From: Phoronis australis
Lineage: Eukaryota; Phoronida; Phoronidae
Direction: 5' to 3'
DNA length: 64,000 nt
Assembly (NCBI GenBank): GCA_002633005.1
Contig: NMRA01000186.1
Location: 358,702-422,701, forward strand
Part shown: positions 34,861 through 47,441 of the stretch, piece after piece
Numbering within the stretch: the stretch's first letter is position 1
Layout of the letters: each line of letters begins with the position of its first letter
The notes under the pieces: model-generated
Database searches by the model: none
The model's input: the letters and a program-made list of their open reading frames with translations, nothing else
What the model was told of the DNA's origin: nothing
Position numbers and translations under genes: made by a program

Positions 34861-37800
34861 ACACAATTCATGGGTAGGATGGTAAATCGAAGCTTGAAAA
34901 AGATGCCATAATGAAATGTTAAGGTGAAGTGAGCTAAAAACAAACCAAATTTCCTCTCAAGATCAATAATTTTTTGCTCAGAACAAAATTTACTGTTTTT
35001 GAGATTTTGTTAAAAATCACCGATTTCCTGTACCATTTAGTGCGGACTAGGGTTTATGACCGCCAGCAAAGCTGAGGTACATAGATTTCGCGTTTGGTTG
35101 GCTCTTATTTCAGCAAACTATTTTTCTCACTGGTAATGTTGCTTTAACACTTGAATTAATTTAGAAGTCAGTGTATTTAACCCATTTCGACCCACTATAG
35201 TTTATCACATACATGTACGGCAAGAGTGCCGTTCATTGGTAGTTTTCTAGCAATGTTAATACCTCCGCGGACAAGAAAATTTTCAGAGTGCTTTACCCCA
35301 AAATGAAAAGGAAAACCATCTTGCAACAATGAACAATAGGCTAGTCACATTTTGGAAGCTCCAGAAAAACAACACTGATTCGCGGAATAGACCAATCATC
35401 CATGTACCGCGTGGGATTTTTGTCTACTTGGTTTTCCCGTGGTCATGTAAAAACCCTTACAAACCGGATTAGTTCTTTATATTGTCAAGTTGCCACAGCA
35501 AATGATTCAAGCTCAACAACCGTGAATGAACCTGGTATAATGGGATCACGACCCAATTTATTTCTGCTCTATAAACAGAAAGACAAATATGTAGCTGTAA
35601 TCGATATTCTTACTGGGTAAAACGAAATTTCTCCATAACGGACGTTTTGTTGTAAATTTTGTTTTTTTAGCTTTTATTGTAAGTTCCCTTCGTACAGACG
35701 AAATGGAATCATATAAGGCAGAGCTCGTAAGGGCTGTCATAGGTGATTAATCCGTTCTTCGGTACGACCTACTGTTCTCGAGCTTTTACGATTACTTTTA
35801 TATTTTATGACTTCTCGTGCCGTAGCTCCGGCGTCATTTGACTAATCTGTCAGAAATTTGCCACAAGAATAGATCTTGTTGGGTGCTACGAAAAGTTATC
35901 AGTAGCCGATTTTCCGACTTAACCGTTCTAGAGTTATTCGATTATTTGACCTACACTCTCAGGTGTTAAAAACGCAATGTGAGTCGCGGTTTTGTGACTG
36001 CATTTATTATTTCCGTCAAATGCCTATTAAATTCTCATTCAGTGTCAAAATCATGTAGACGACTTTACAGTTGTAAATTCAGGTTCGTCTTGGTTTCTAG
36101 CAGTTCTTGCTTTCAAAAGCAACCATCTTTTAATGTCGGGACGTGAAGATGGACTTCCAAATCTGGGGCGATATTTATGACAGTTCAAATTGTGAAAACA
36201 GAACCCATGTTTAAACCAAGAGCTAAATTATTGTGTCCCACGCCAATGCCCGTGTGCTCTCAAAACATTACCTATTTTACAGTTCCAAACAAGTAAAGAT
36301 AATGATCTCCCATCACATTTACCCACGTCCGTTAACCTGCACAGATAACCCAATGCATTGCCAACGAACTCCATGGTAGGCCTATCACAAAATCGGTGCC
36401 CATAGCGAGGTATAGGACACTACCCCTAGAAGCGCAACTAAGATCTCGCGTGTCTGGGGTTGCACCGAGCACGCGTGCCCCTTATCAATTCTTGGTGTAT
36501 GATTCCACCAGAAGCAAGAGACAATGAGCTTATAAGTCAATTATTATTATTTCGTATACTTGGCAGGTTCAAAGTATGTTTTAATCTGAAAACTAAGATT
36601 GTTAACAAAATGGGAAAATAACGGGGTGTAATAGCGAAGTAAAAAACTAAATGAACCAGAGAGGTTATAAACGACTAGTTAAGCCAACTGGGAAACGATT
36701 TCAACGATTCAAATCATTTCTACCCAATAAAGACAAAGATTTTAGAATAAGAGTCCCTCACAATTGCTATGAAGAATTTAGTCAGACATTCAGGCAAAAT
36801 TATACATCTTTATACATTAACTAGAACACTGGTGCCCTTTTATACAGTGACATACTTCAGTAAAAATTCAGGACTCATTGAAATTTACAAAAATGTGATC
36901 AAATAATTACTCCAGCTATTTATCCAAAATTTGCAGATAAAGGTTTTCTGATAGATGAAAACATGGGCAAATATCTACTATGTAGCTTTGAATTGTACTG
37001 TGGATAGCTCGTTACATTGGTTGCAGTGTAGGACTTTCCACAGAAGTCTGATGTATGATTCAGCGGGAACTGTGCTGTGGTGCTCTAGATTGATTTACGC
37101 AGGGCGTTTGATACGGTGAATAGCGATTCTTATACGTTTATGGCAACCACTAATGTTCCCCATGTTGCGCATCTGTAAAAACTCAGTGCCCGGTCATATT
37201 ATGTTTACCATGTAATTCCTATGGTTTAAATTTCTAACAGTTAATTTTCACGAGAAAGCATAACAGAAAACATGGACGTATTCGATATGGGACTTGCCAA
37301 TAAGCCCCTTTTCACGTTCTATAAGGTTTCCATGCAACGTCTTTACTGTCATCGTTGCCAGACGCGTCCTCACAATTATGCATGTATACAAATGTCATCA
37401 TAGTCCTGAGCAGTGATCGGCTATTGTGTTAATCGCTTAACAAACTCAAATTTCATCTAAATATTTGAATTCATTATCAGCCACTTCGAAGGCCGGCCAC
37501 TGGACCTTCCAAATTACACATTAAATGAAAGGTTTCGTGTCAAAACAAAACTCACACATTGATGACATGTATTGATGACCAATTGATACAGTGTATTTCA
37601 GAAATGTCAAATCTTCATTGAAATGACGAACCTCAATGCAAAAATGATTTTTTTTTATCTTTGTTGGTGATGAGTAATACACGATCGTAAGAAATAGAAG
37701 AACTTTACGTTAAGTCAATGTGGTTTCAAGATCTAGACTCGCCTTATGTGTATCCTAAAAGATTTGTGAAAATCTGTGACTCACTTTTTCAGTAGTTCCC

Positions 37801-38110
37801 CAGAGCCCACATGGCAAATCATGAAAACGATTTCCAGAAAATCTTGGCAAATCATGAAAACGATTGCCAGAAAATCTGGAAAAACCATTAACTGAGCTGA
37901 GCGTACTGACACAGGCATTGTCCAGTAACTAAAGACGGCCATTACAGTATGTAGCAGGCATTGGACGGTAAGGTTACAAGACATTTGAAAGTAAAGTTAG
38001 CATGTTTGGCTTGAAATGCATATCTCAGGAAGACTTGAAAGATCCCAATTTCTCACAGGAAACCTGAACAACACCACGCAGCCTCGACTGCGTTCCATTT
38101 TTTAACCACA
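34859..38110 (+). repeat. R unit copy 2
   Basis: Begins abruptly after (AG)n at the CAATTCATGGGTAG landmark. It shows the same order as R1: AATGAAAAGGAAAACCA (about 35302), CGATATTTATGA (36170), ACCCACGTCCGTTAAC (36321), RT motif A scrap (37089) and the 3' block also seen in R1 (37715-38110). It carries a private 34-bp tandem duplication near 37812-37880. It lacks the YADD-containing RT segment of R1. Confidence 0.8.
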
Positions 38111-38329
38111 TCTTGGAACACCAAGAAATAACAAGAACAACAGACTGAGAGAGAAAGCAAGTCGTGATTTAATTAAACATCAACATTCAATATTTACGTT
38201 TAAATATGAATTAACGTTTATTCATACTCGAGGCCATCGGCCCACGGTACTTACATATCAAACACAACAATAAAATACAGTGAATACGCATACGCATGTG
38301 TAGTAGTTTCAATCCTCAAGTAGTTTTTG

Positions 38330-38682
38330 TTTTAAAACAGAAGTGTGGTATACAATTTGATTAGGTTTCTAAGCACACTGGGATCAGAAATTTCCATTAA
38401 TCTTAACGTAGAAAATATATCTGAAACTAAATAAGGCGATCCAGATCCTCCCAAGGATAATATTGTTTCATGAATTGAAGAATATAAATCGGAAAATAAA
38501 ACAACAAGAATGGATCAACTGAAATCCACCATTAGTCGGATTGCTCCAATGTATTCAAGGTAACATTCTACTTCTCTAATCATCATAACATGGACATATT
38601 CAGATAAAGTGATATTCATTCTCAATAAATTTTTAACCAAGGTTCTGTTTACATAAAGAAGAACATATTCGGAGGACTTCAT
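38330..38682 (-). pseudogene. Degenerate coding segment of unknown family
   Basis: Starting at the ATG at 38682, the minus strand reads about 117 codons with a single stop (TGA near 38517). Blocks include SSEYVLLYVNRTLVKNLL, YLEYIGAIRLMVDF and VLRNLIKLYTTLL. Composition is that of a helical protein rather than random AT-rich DNA. The sequence next to it (38170-38230) resembles 62130-62190. I do not recognise the family. It lies between R2 and R3 and is not related to the zinc-finger/coiled-coil gene. Confidence 0.4.
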
Positions 38683-38929
38683 CGATTGGTAAGCTTCGAC
38701 CTACCTCGACCATCAGTCTCTGATTTGAACGACGGAATCTTGCAGCGAGGTAACTCAAAAGAAAAATATGTTTCAAGAGTAAACGTCGTTTTGAAAAGTG
38801 GATATGTACACACTTTCAAGTTATTTTGCACGTCTGTGTTCCATTCTTGCAAAAAGCAATCATTGACTCTTCGTTCAAGGGTACTTAGGAATAATTTTTT
38901 TCATCCGACGCCTTGTTCAAAGCAGCAAA

Positions 38930-39850
38930 CTGTATTTTTTCTCACTGATAATGTCGAGTTAGTATACTTAAACAAGTTTTTAAATTCCACCACATTCAGA
39001 AAATTTAACGAAAAAATATCCAATAGCCTAAACTGCATATTATTACACGCGACCTATTTCTATCAACGTTAATACCTCTGCGGACAACAAAAAGGTCACA
39101 CATTCTTTTACCCCAAAATGAAAAAGAAAGCCATCTTGCAAGAGTGAGGAGGCTAGTCACAATTTTGAAATTCCAGAAAAAGCAATGCTGATACTTGGAA
39201 AGTGTAACCACAATCATAAAGGTTTTATAGCCTTTCAGTTTGTGTTTTTCAATACATGTTGATTAATCACCCATGCACCGCGTCATGGGATTTTTTCGAT
39301 TTGTTTTTCCCCCATGTAATGTAAAAAACCCTTACAAACTTTCCAGTTAATTAACGACCTCAATAGGTACCACGTGTCCATGACTCAATTCACCTCAAGG
39401 AAAATAGATATTGTTGAGTGCAACAAAAGGTTAACAGCAACCGTTGTCTGGTTCCGACATAACAGTTCTCGAGTTTACTGGATTGCTTGTTAAACGCGGC
39501 ATGTGAGTCGCGGTTTCGTGGATACATTTGCTATTCAAAATACCTATTAAATTCTCCATCAATGCCAAAATGGTTAAGACCACTTCACCGTTATAAATCA
39601 GGCTAATCTTTGTTTCTAATCGTTCTTGCTTCCAAATGCAATCACATGGTACATGTGGGTCGTAAAGCTGAACTTCCGAACCTGGGGCGATATTTATGAC
39701 AGTTCAAAACTTGAAAATAGAACCCATGTTTATAGCTGAGCTAGAACAGTGCGTCCCATGTCAATGCTTCTGAACTCTAAAACATGACCTATATCCATGC
39801 ATCCGATACAAATAGAGACCTCCCATCACGTCTGTTAATCTGAACAGTTT
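38930..39850 (+). repeat. R unit copy 3 (partial)
   Basis: It covers the middle landmarks only: ATTCAGAAAATTTAACG (about 38995), CCCCAAAATGAAAAAGAAAG (about 39112) and CGATATTTATGACAGTT (about 39688). It fades near 39850, just before LINE-C. The RT scrap and 3' part are absent. Confidence 0.75.
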
Positions 39851-39959
39851 TTTGACATTGATGGTAATAATAATAACACAGTGCAAAGACAGAAATTTCC
39901 ACTGACACATCACACACACACGCACACATTTCACCGAAAACTCAAGTTCACAAACCAAT

Positions 39960-42900
39960 AACACCAAATGTACTTTTCTCATCTGCATTTCTTATTAAAG
40001 AGGAAAAAACACACCATCTTTGGAGAAATATGTCTCCTAATCCATTTTTACCTTAATTATGTTTATCGAATGCTTTCTGCAGTATATAATTATCTGCTTT
40101 TTGGCCAGAAGAACGATCAAATTCAACAGTTCATTCGCTTTTCCAGTTTTACCAAATATAACAATCTGAAATCTATCGAAATATCGACGTTTTTTGAGTG
40201 AATATAATATTCTTTTCCAAAAACGGCCTAACAAAAAGTGCAACTCCAAAATAATAAATGTTCTAAAGTTTCAGGTTCATTCCTACAAAAGGTACATCGG
40301 TCAGTTGGAGAAATACCAATTCGCATTAAAAAGTTATTCTCATTTGAAACCATCTGATTATAACATGTGAAGTACAAAAAACAGAAGTTTGAAAACATAA
40401 CTTCCATTCGCTCACTGATCTTGCAAACCAAAAGTATTTTCCCATTTTCTAATCCTTGTGGTTTTTTAAAAAAGTTGCCAAAATTTATGATATATATCAC
40501 GAGTACCTTTCGAATTTTTCGCCAAAATTTGCCAGAGTTATGTGATAACTGTTTGAGACACTTTTGAAATTGTCTGCAAAACTGTGCTGGTACCTACCAC
40601 TATAAAATTTTATGCATCCAGGTATATTTCGCTATTCAAACGTTTCTTAATAATGACATGTCACGTTTGGTAAAGTTGAATGCCTGTGCTTTTACTAGAA
40701 GGATTTCAATCTATAGAGATGTTCTGACACCCACCATAGGCAGAGCACCAATACCTGCCATGGAGGGAATTGCGTACATATCATGGTCATGCCTGTAAGA
40801 ACGCTGTTCACCGTGGGTCTATCTAAATAACGAAATAAACAATGCTTGAGTCGCTCCCACTCGTGAAGCCGCATCTGTGGGTACACCGGTTTAAATAGTG
40901 GAAACTGCCAAACTGGGTCCATCTACATATATACACATTTGGAAATGCAGCGATGGGTCCACCTATTGCAGTGACACCAGTATGTATTTACATAGGTGGT
41001 GGATCCATTTGTATAAACATGAATGGATCCACTAGAGAGGGTTATTTAAATTTATAAAAGTAGACCCTTCATGATGGGTTTAGTTATATTTTATAGGCTG
41101 ACCCACCTGGATGGGTCCATCTATATAAATATAACTGGACTCGTCATGATGGCTACAGTTATATTTTTGTTGATTGACCCGCCGGGATGAGTCCATCTAT
41201 ATAAATATAACTACCCATCATGACGTGTCATTATATTTATACAGGCAGACTCATCCCGTCTTTGGTGTACTCAGTTAGAAACAGACTTGGCTGATAAACC
41301 TTTACCGACAGGTGCGTCCACTTATAATTATATATAACGTGAAAACACATATATTTATGTGGGTGTCCCCATTTTTTGTCCATGAAATGCAAAATTTACT
41401 AAATAAGAAAAGTTCAAATTAAATACGAAGCTGTTTTGTATGGCAAAAAAAATCCGTTTTCGTCAAGTAAATCGCCTAATAATTTCCCATTCTTTTCATT
41501 CTAAGTAGGGTTAAATATTGGTTTTCCTCCAATTTGAACCTTTGTGTTATGCTATAAATGAATGGACAGGATTCTGTCATCTTTTTGACCTCGTTTAATA
41601 TCCACCCAAACTCAAATGTTGAACCAAACACATCCTTCCAAAACGGATTCCTTGTGGACTGGGCAACCATTTTATAATAGTTTCCTCCATTGAGCATTTT
41701 TTCAATGCCAAATTGACTTGAATTCCATAAAATATCTATCCAGACCGAATTATTTTGTCCATTTATAATATTTTTAACCACGTTTCTTAAAGAACTTTTT
41801 AAATAAAGGAAACTACATGAACGATGTTGAGGCCGCAAATTTTATAATTCTGAACCATTGTCTTACAATTAATTTCATCTTTTTTTACTCCAAATAAACT
41901 GAAAAAAAAAAACATTTTCTCCAGGTGTTTGATAACATTGTCCTGTGATGATGCGATGTGTAAGCTCAAGGTCCAATTTGAACAAGTCAGACGCCATTTT
42001 GAATGACGCAAAGCTGTGAGTTTTCAATTAACATTTTTTCCTTTCACAAAAAATGTATCCAAACCCAAGCAACGTAAGAAAATTAAACAGAAAATCCCAA
42101 GACAATGAATCTAATGCTTTTTCAAAATCCATTATTGTCACAAAACCGGGAAGTTTACGCGAATCCGTATAATGCAAAATGTCAAAAAGATTTCTGGTGT
42201 TCTCATCAATAAATCGCCCAGATAAAAAACCTGTCTAGAAGAATTAATTTTTCAAGAATTTTTTCAGTCTTTGTTCTAAACACGATGACAAAAATTTGTA
42301 GTTTATATTTAACAAGGAAATTTGACGCCAATTTTTAAAAAAATCTGTGTGAGTACTGGGTTTTGACAGAACTTTAATTACCCCTTGCAGTTGTGAAGCT
42401 GGGGAGTATTCACTTCAAAACTAAAGTTAAAAGACTTAAAAAGAAAGGCGATAATTCCTTTCAAAAGTATTTATAAAATTCAACAGTAAAACCGTCAATT
42501 CCTGGATTTTTGTTATTTTTCATTGTTTTCAATGCAATTTCTAATTCTTGCGGATCAATATCTGCACCTAAACTTGCTCGATCAACTTCTTTTACTTTTT
42601 GAAACTTTGAATTTCCACCATATCCTTGATATTCCTAATTCCACATGCGTTGTCTCTCTACAAGCATATCGTTTTTCGTAAAAAGATGTTAATTCAATTA
42701 AATTTCTTTTTGATTTGTCAAAGTTTCATCCATTTTATCTTTAATAGCTTAAAAAATTCACGACATCGGCGTTTGGCTCATAAAAAATCACAAGAAATAT
42801 TTCCTACTTTTGAAACCGAAGTTCCAAGGCCAAACAACTGCCAACTGAGACCTTATGAATACCTTTAACTTCATATTCAAAATTGCTGTTAAATAAAATG

Positions 42901-43109
42901 CACACACCCCTAGAGTTTCCAGTCCCATGACTGAAATGACATTCTAACCCCCCCCCCTCAGTTCTCACTATGCTTTCAATATCCCTAGTAAAGTGAGTGT
43001 ATTGACGAAAAAACATTGAATGTTATAGTTGCTTAATATAGTTAAACACATCTTTGCGTCTCAAAAGGAAACCCAAACCTCTGCAATTCACTGAGAAAAT
43101 ACTAATCAT
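39960..43109 (-). mobile_element. LINE-C, L1/Tx1-like, dead, ORF1 missing
   Basis: ORF2 starts at 43109 with SIFSVNCRGLGFLLRRK, a stop, then THFTRDIESIVRTE and HGTGNSRGVCILFNSNFEYE (endonuclease, to about 42870). RT pieces near 42240-42060 read TGFLSGRFIDENTRNL and MDFEKALDSLSWDF (motif A). YADD is absent; the frame resumes at KKDEINCKTMVQNYKICG (about 41880). 41476-41838 is the post-RT region. The Cys/His end CTFCRNEPETLEHL is near 40295-40250. A foreign block (about 40560-41470), including the palindromic array, interrupts the C-terminal region. No ORF1 was seen, consistent with 5' truncation. Confidence 0.78.
40960..41265. repeat. Palindromic ~74-bp tandem array
   Basis: AGTTATATTTTATAGGCTGA and variants start at about 41082, 41157 and 41230 (periods 75 and 73). 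Each is followed by the near-reverse-complement ending CCATCTATATAAATATAACT. Adjacent halves can therefore pair as hairpins of about 25 bp around GACCCRCC-GGRTGRGTC. More decayed units extend left to about 40920. Confidence 0.7.
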
Positions 43110-43384
43110 TGCGTTGTGTAAGGGACTGGAATTACCTGCAAGTACGATACACCGAAACATAGAGCTAAAAGGAGGAACCAAGCTGGTCGCATAGAGATGG
43201 TTCTGGCAAGTTAAACAATAACTTGCGAACTACGTACTACATCATTTTCCGTGAGATATCTTACACTATGAACTGGGTCGAGGACTTGAATTATTCTATG
43301 GAAATTTTAACCCAGTGAGAGATTTGTGAGTCCAATAATTTGGAATCAGTCTTGAGGGCTTGTTTCTTGCGCGAAGGTCAGGAC

Positions 43385-46300
43385 GAAATCTTTGCACAAA
43401 AATAAGAAAAAGCTTCAGAAAGCAAGCTACAAGGACTACGTAAAATCGAGTGTCACACCCTTATTTCAGATTATGGATGTTCGCAGTGATAAATTAACGC
43501 TAGCAACAAGAGAACGTGTACATGTAGCTGTCCAGTTTTACCATATCAATTTTTTACGTTACTTCGTCTCGAAACACGGAGTTAATTTTCCAATAAAAGG
43601 ACCAGTCCTATTGTCATTGACGGATAGCTAGGGTTTACACGAGGCAGAAAAGGGAGCCTAGTACTACCAGCATAGCTTGTCAGCCGGTAATGTAATGATT
43701 ACAACAAAGTTGTCTTGGATTTTTTCTAGAATCTTGTTTGCCTTTTGCAGGTGCAAATAAAAGACTTACCTTCTAAGGAAATGCTATCACGTTTACAGGA
43801 AATAAAGTTGACCATCGAGCACTGTCTAAGTTTGCTCCTTTTTTCTCTGGCAAATAGACAAGACCAACATATCCGATTAACATTACGTCATCGTTCTACT
43901 CCTACCCATTGCAAACTTTGTGATATATTCTGCATGTATATCAACATTTTATGGTACAATTGAAAAATAATAAAGAACAGTTAAAAATACCCTCGTTTTT
44001 ATGGTAAACACATCACAATTCCTGGGTAACATTTTGCATGTAAGGATTGCAAAAAAAACTGCAATTTTATACTGATAAGTCGATGAACTGATTCAAAAAC
44101 AAGCCGGATTTGCTGTCAACGTAACGAGTAATTTTTTACTCGAAACAAAATTCTCTGTTTTTACGATTTTGTCAGGAACCACCAATTTCCACCTTTGCCT
44201 GGCAGACACTTATTAAAATCAAGGGCGATAACTATAATATGCTTAAAACGTCAATTTCATGTGTAGGGCAACACCGCTAGAAGAGGTGGGGTTGTGAGTT
44301 AGCGTTTAGTAGGCACTGATCTCAGCAAACTGTTTTTTAGCAGAATAATGTCGCTTTAGCATTTTACACAATTTTATAAGTCAGTGTATTTAAAATTAAT
44401 AAATTCCGCCACATTCAGAAAATTTTGCGAAAGAAATACCCAACAGCCTAAATTACATATTATTACACACAGGTTTTGCTAGCAATGTATAATACCTCAC
44501 GGACACACACTCTTTTACACGAAAATGAAAAGGAAAACCAAAAGTGAGAAAGTAGTCACATTTTGGAAATTCCAGGTGTGTCAACACTGATTCGTGGAAT
44601 GTGTAACCACAATATTATTTCTGGCGTTTATTAATAGATCAGTCGATTGCTTTTCCCTGATGTCTTAAGAAACTTGTTTATTTAATTAACTACAGTGAAT
44701 GAACCTTAATAGGTACAATGGGTTCACCACCCAAATCAAACTCAAGAAAAATGAATAGATGCTGTTGGGTGCTACGAAAAATTAACAGTAACCGTTTTTT
44801 GATTGCGACTTAATCGTTCTCGAGTTATTCGATTATTTGACCGTCACTCTCATGGTGAGTAGCGGCTTTGTGACTGCATATTCTATTTAAAAGGAAAATT
44901 GAATTCTCATCCAATCAGTGTCAAAATGACGTAGCCCACTTTACATTTGTAAATTTAGGTTAATCTTGGTTTCTAGTAGTTCTTGCTTCCAAAGGCAATT
45001 AATTTTATACGACCGGGCTTGAAGCTGGACAAATTTGGGGCGATATTTATGACAGTTCAAAATGTGAAAATAGATTCGATGTTTATACCAAGACGTCCAA
45101 TTGTGTCCCATGTCAGAGCCATGACCTCGCAAAACATGAACTTAATCTATCCTTCCGAAGTAAAGATAGTGATCTAACATCATATTTAACCTACCCACGT
45201 CCGTTAATGCATTGCCAACGTACTCCATAGTAGGACTCCCACACAATCGGTGTCGATAGCGAGGTAGTCAGGATCACAGGACACTACCCCTAGAAAGTCA
45301 ACTTAGGTCTTGCGCTGATGAGGTTGCACCGCACACAAGCGCGATTTGTTTGCATTCGTTTGTTCTGGTGCTGGTTCCTGCTTTGGAATTTATTGGCACT
45401 AACTTTTCGCTACTCCGCCGTTTTTCAACTAATTTTAATAAGAGTCATATCATTAAAATGACGCTTACCAGTTATTGATGTATGATTACATTAGGAGTAA
45501 AAGACAAATAATTTAACTTATAAATTATTATAATTTCACGTACCAGAGAGGTTTAGTGGTATTTTTTCAATCTGAAATCCATGAGTGTCACCAAAATGCG
45601 AAAAATAACTGGTGTAGTAGTAAAATAAAAAATGAACCAGAGATGTTTAAAACGATTGGAAAAACCAGCTGGGAATGATTTAAAACATTTCTACTCAATA
45701 AAGAAAAAGACCATCCCTAAAACTTGCTGTGAAGAACTTAGTCATGCAAAATTATTCATCTTCATATTCATGTATTAGTTGGACCACGCCGTTTGATACA
45801 ATTGTTCTTCATCGAAAAATACAAAATATGTGATAAAATAAATACTCCAGCTATTTACAAGGAAATTTGCAGATGTAGTTTTTCTGATAGATGAACACCA
45901 AACATCTATTATGTAGCTTTGAATTGTACCGTGGATAGAAGTTTGATGAACAGAAAACAATTTCGTATAATTCAACGGGAAATGCTATCGATTCATTTAC
46001 GCCAGGCATTTAATAGGATGGATAGCCGTTTCATGTGGAAACAGTACTTTCCATACACCTGTAAAAGCCTAGTGTCCACTCATATTATGTATTTCACGTT
46101 ATTTCTATGGTGTAAAATTCAACGAGTCATTTTGCCATGGGACTTGACAATGAGCCCCTTTCCACTTTTCATAAGTTTTCCAAGCACTGCATTTACTGTC
46201 ATCGTTGCCAAGGTGGTTATCAGTATCAGTAAGTGAGAAATTCTTCAGATGCATGTACACTAAAGATAAAATTCATCATTCTCTTCAGTAGTGATCGACA

Positions 46301-46500
46301 ATTGCGTTAATCTCTTACGAAAGCTAACTCTCGTCTAAAAATTTGGATTGATTTGCCAGCCTGTTGGAAAGCCGATCACTGGGGCTTTCCCAATTGCGCA
46401 TAAAATGAAAGGTTTGATGTCTGAACAAAACCCACCGATTTTACGGAGTTATGACGTGAATTCATGACCAATTTTAATTTTTGAAATGCCAAATCTAAAT
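43385..46500 (+). repeat. R unit copy 4
   Basis: It shares a 5' segment with R5 only (AGCTTCAGAAAGCAAGCTAC at about 43413). It then has the common landmarks: CCTGGGTAACATTTTGCATG (about 44021), ATGAAAAGGAAAACCA (about 44524), CGATATTTATGACAGTT (45040), ACCCACGTCCGTTAA (about 45193), RT motif A scrap (45991), and the GTTTGATGTCTG 3' block. About 600 bp of unrelated DNA (46500-47110) separates it from the paralogue B promoter. Confidence 0.8.
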
Positions 46501-47110
46501 TTTGCTGTTGAGTCCAACGCGCTACACTTCTGCCTTTAATGAAAGGGTGAGGGGTTGTAATCAAGGTTGTAATTTTAGTACTAACTGGAACTAAACGAAT
46601 TGATACAGTGATAACGTTTACAGTGCAAATAGTGTCTTAATAACCCCTTAATAACTTTCGTCTTTAAAAATCCTATACTACAAGCACTGACAACAAAAAC
46701 GATATTTTACCTCACTCCTCAATTTCCCATTAACGATCGTTGGTTTTAAATGCGCTTCATACCTGGTTTCTTCACTTTGCTTTTAGTACTCCAGTCTATT
46801 TTTTGTTTCCTGTTGTGTGGCAACATGTTTTGTGGCAGATTTTCATCCTCAGGAAAACATAGAAGTCACCTTTCGCTCACCGACCCACCTCATCTCATTG
46901 ATTTGATTTCCCAGACTTTTGGTTTTAGCTTATTAAGTCATCCATATTTAAAAACCAAAAACCATACCTATGCTGTTCTTTCCAAATGAATTCCTTCATG
47001 TTTATTTTTAACGAAAATTATTGGTGTCTGCATTTTGAAATTTCTCCATTACGAGATGATTACTACAGATTGGGGCCGGTAATTACATATTGGGTCTTGC
47101 TTGCACTAGA
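46500..47110. other. Insert between R4 and paralogue B
   Basis: There is no counterpart upstream of paralogue C, where R5 runs directly into the promoter region. A 79-codon ORF (46750-46989) shows no recognisable family. Confidence 0.35.
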
Positions 47111-47364
47111 CAATGCGGTCGTCACAACTGTGGGCGATTCTGGCACCGCGCCCCGGCACTGATTCTCAGGTGAAAGCCGCTCAGAACAACGTTGAAAGAG
47201 CAGCGGTGAAAATTTCACGTTTTTATTTAGAAGTGCTTGTTTTCTTTGTAAGCGAATCAAATTTCACGGCATTTAGTAGAAAAAATCGTTGCCAGTTTCG
47301 TATTTACCCATGCCGTTGCTGTTACTAGAGAGTGCTTTGGCCTTTGACCTTCATAGTGTTAGTT

Positions 47365-47420
47365 GGAATTTCCCATCGGTCCTTAAATAGATTTCTTTTC
47401 TTAGGATATTTCACACTTGC
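47365..47420 (+). promoter_or_regulatory. Core promoter of paralogue B with kappaB-like site
   Basis: GGAATTTCCC (47365-47374), a perfect match to the NF-kappaB consensus GGRRNNYYCC, precedes CCTTAAATAG (47381-47390) and TCACACTTGC (47411-47420). The TATA-like box and initiator-like word are about 29 bp apart as in A and C. The region from 47113 is nearly identical to 53164 onward, upstream of C. Confidence 0.6.
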
Positions 47421-47441
47421 CTTGTGAGCCTTCTGATCAAG

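Noticed and set aside
33835-34943. Long ORFs of 319-343 codons on both strands
   Set aside because: They run through the 812-N gap and the GA microsatellite; the codons are unknown bases or Ser-Leu / Arg-Glu repeats.
45919-46236. 105-codon plus ORF in R4
   Set aside because: It contains only the motif A scrap of a dead reverse transcriptase, and the frame is not preserved in other R units.
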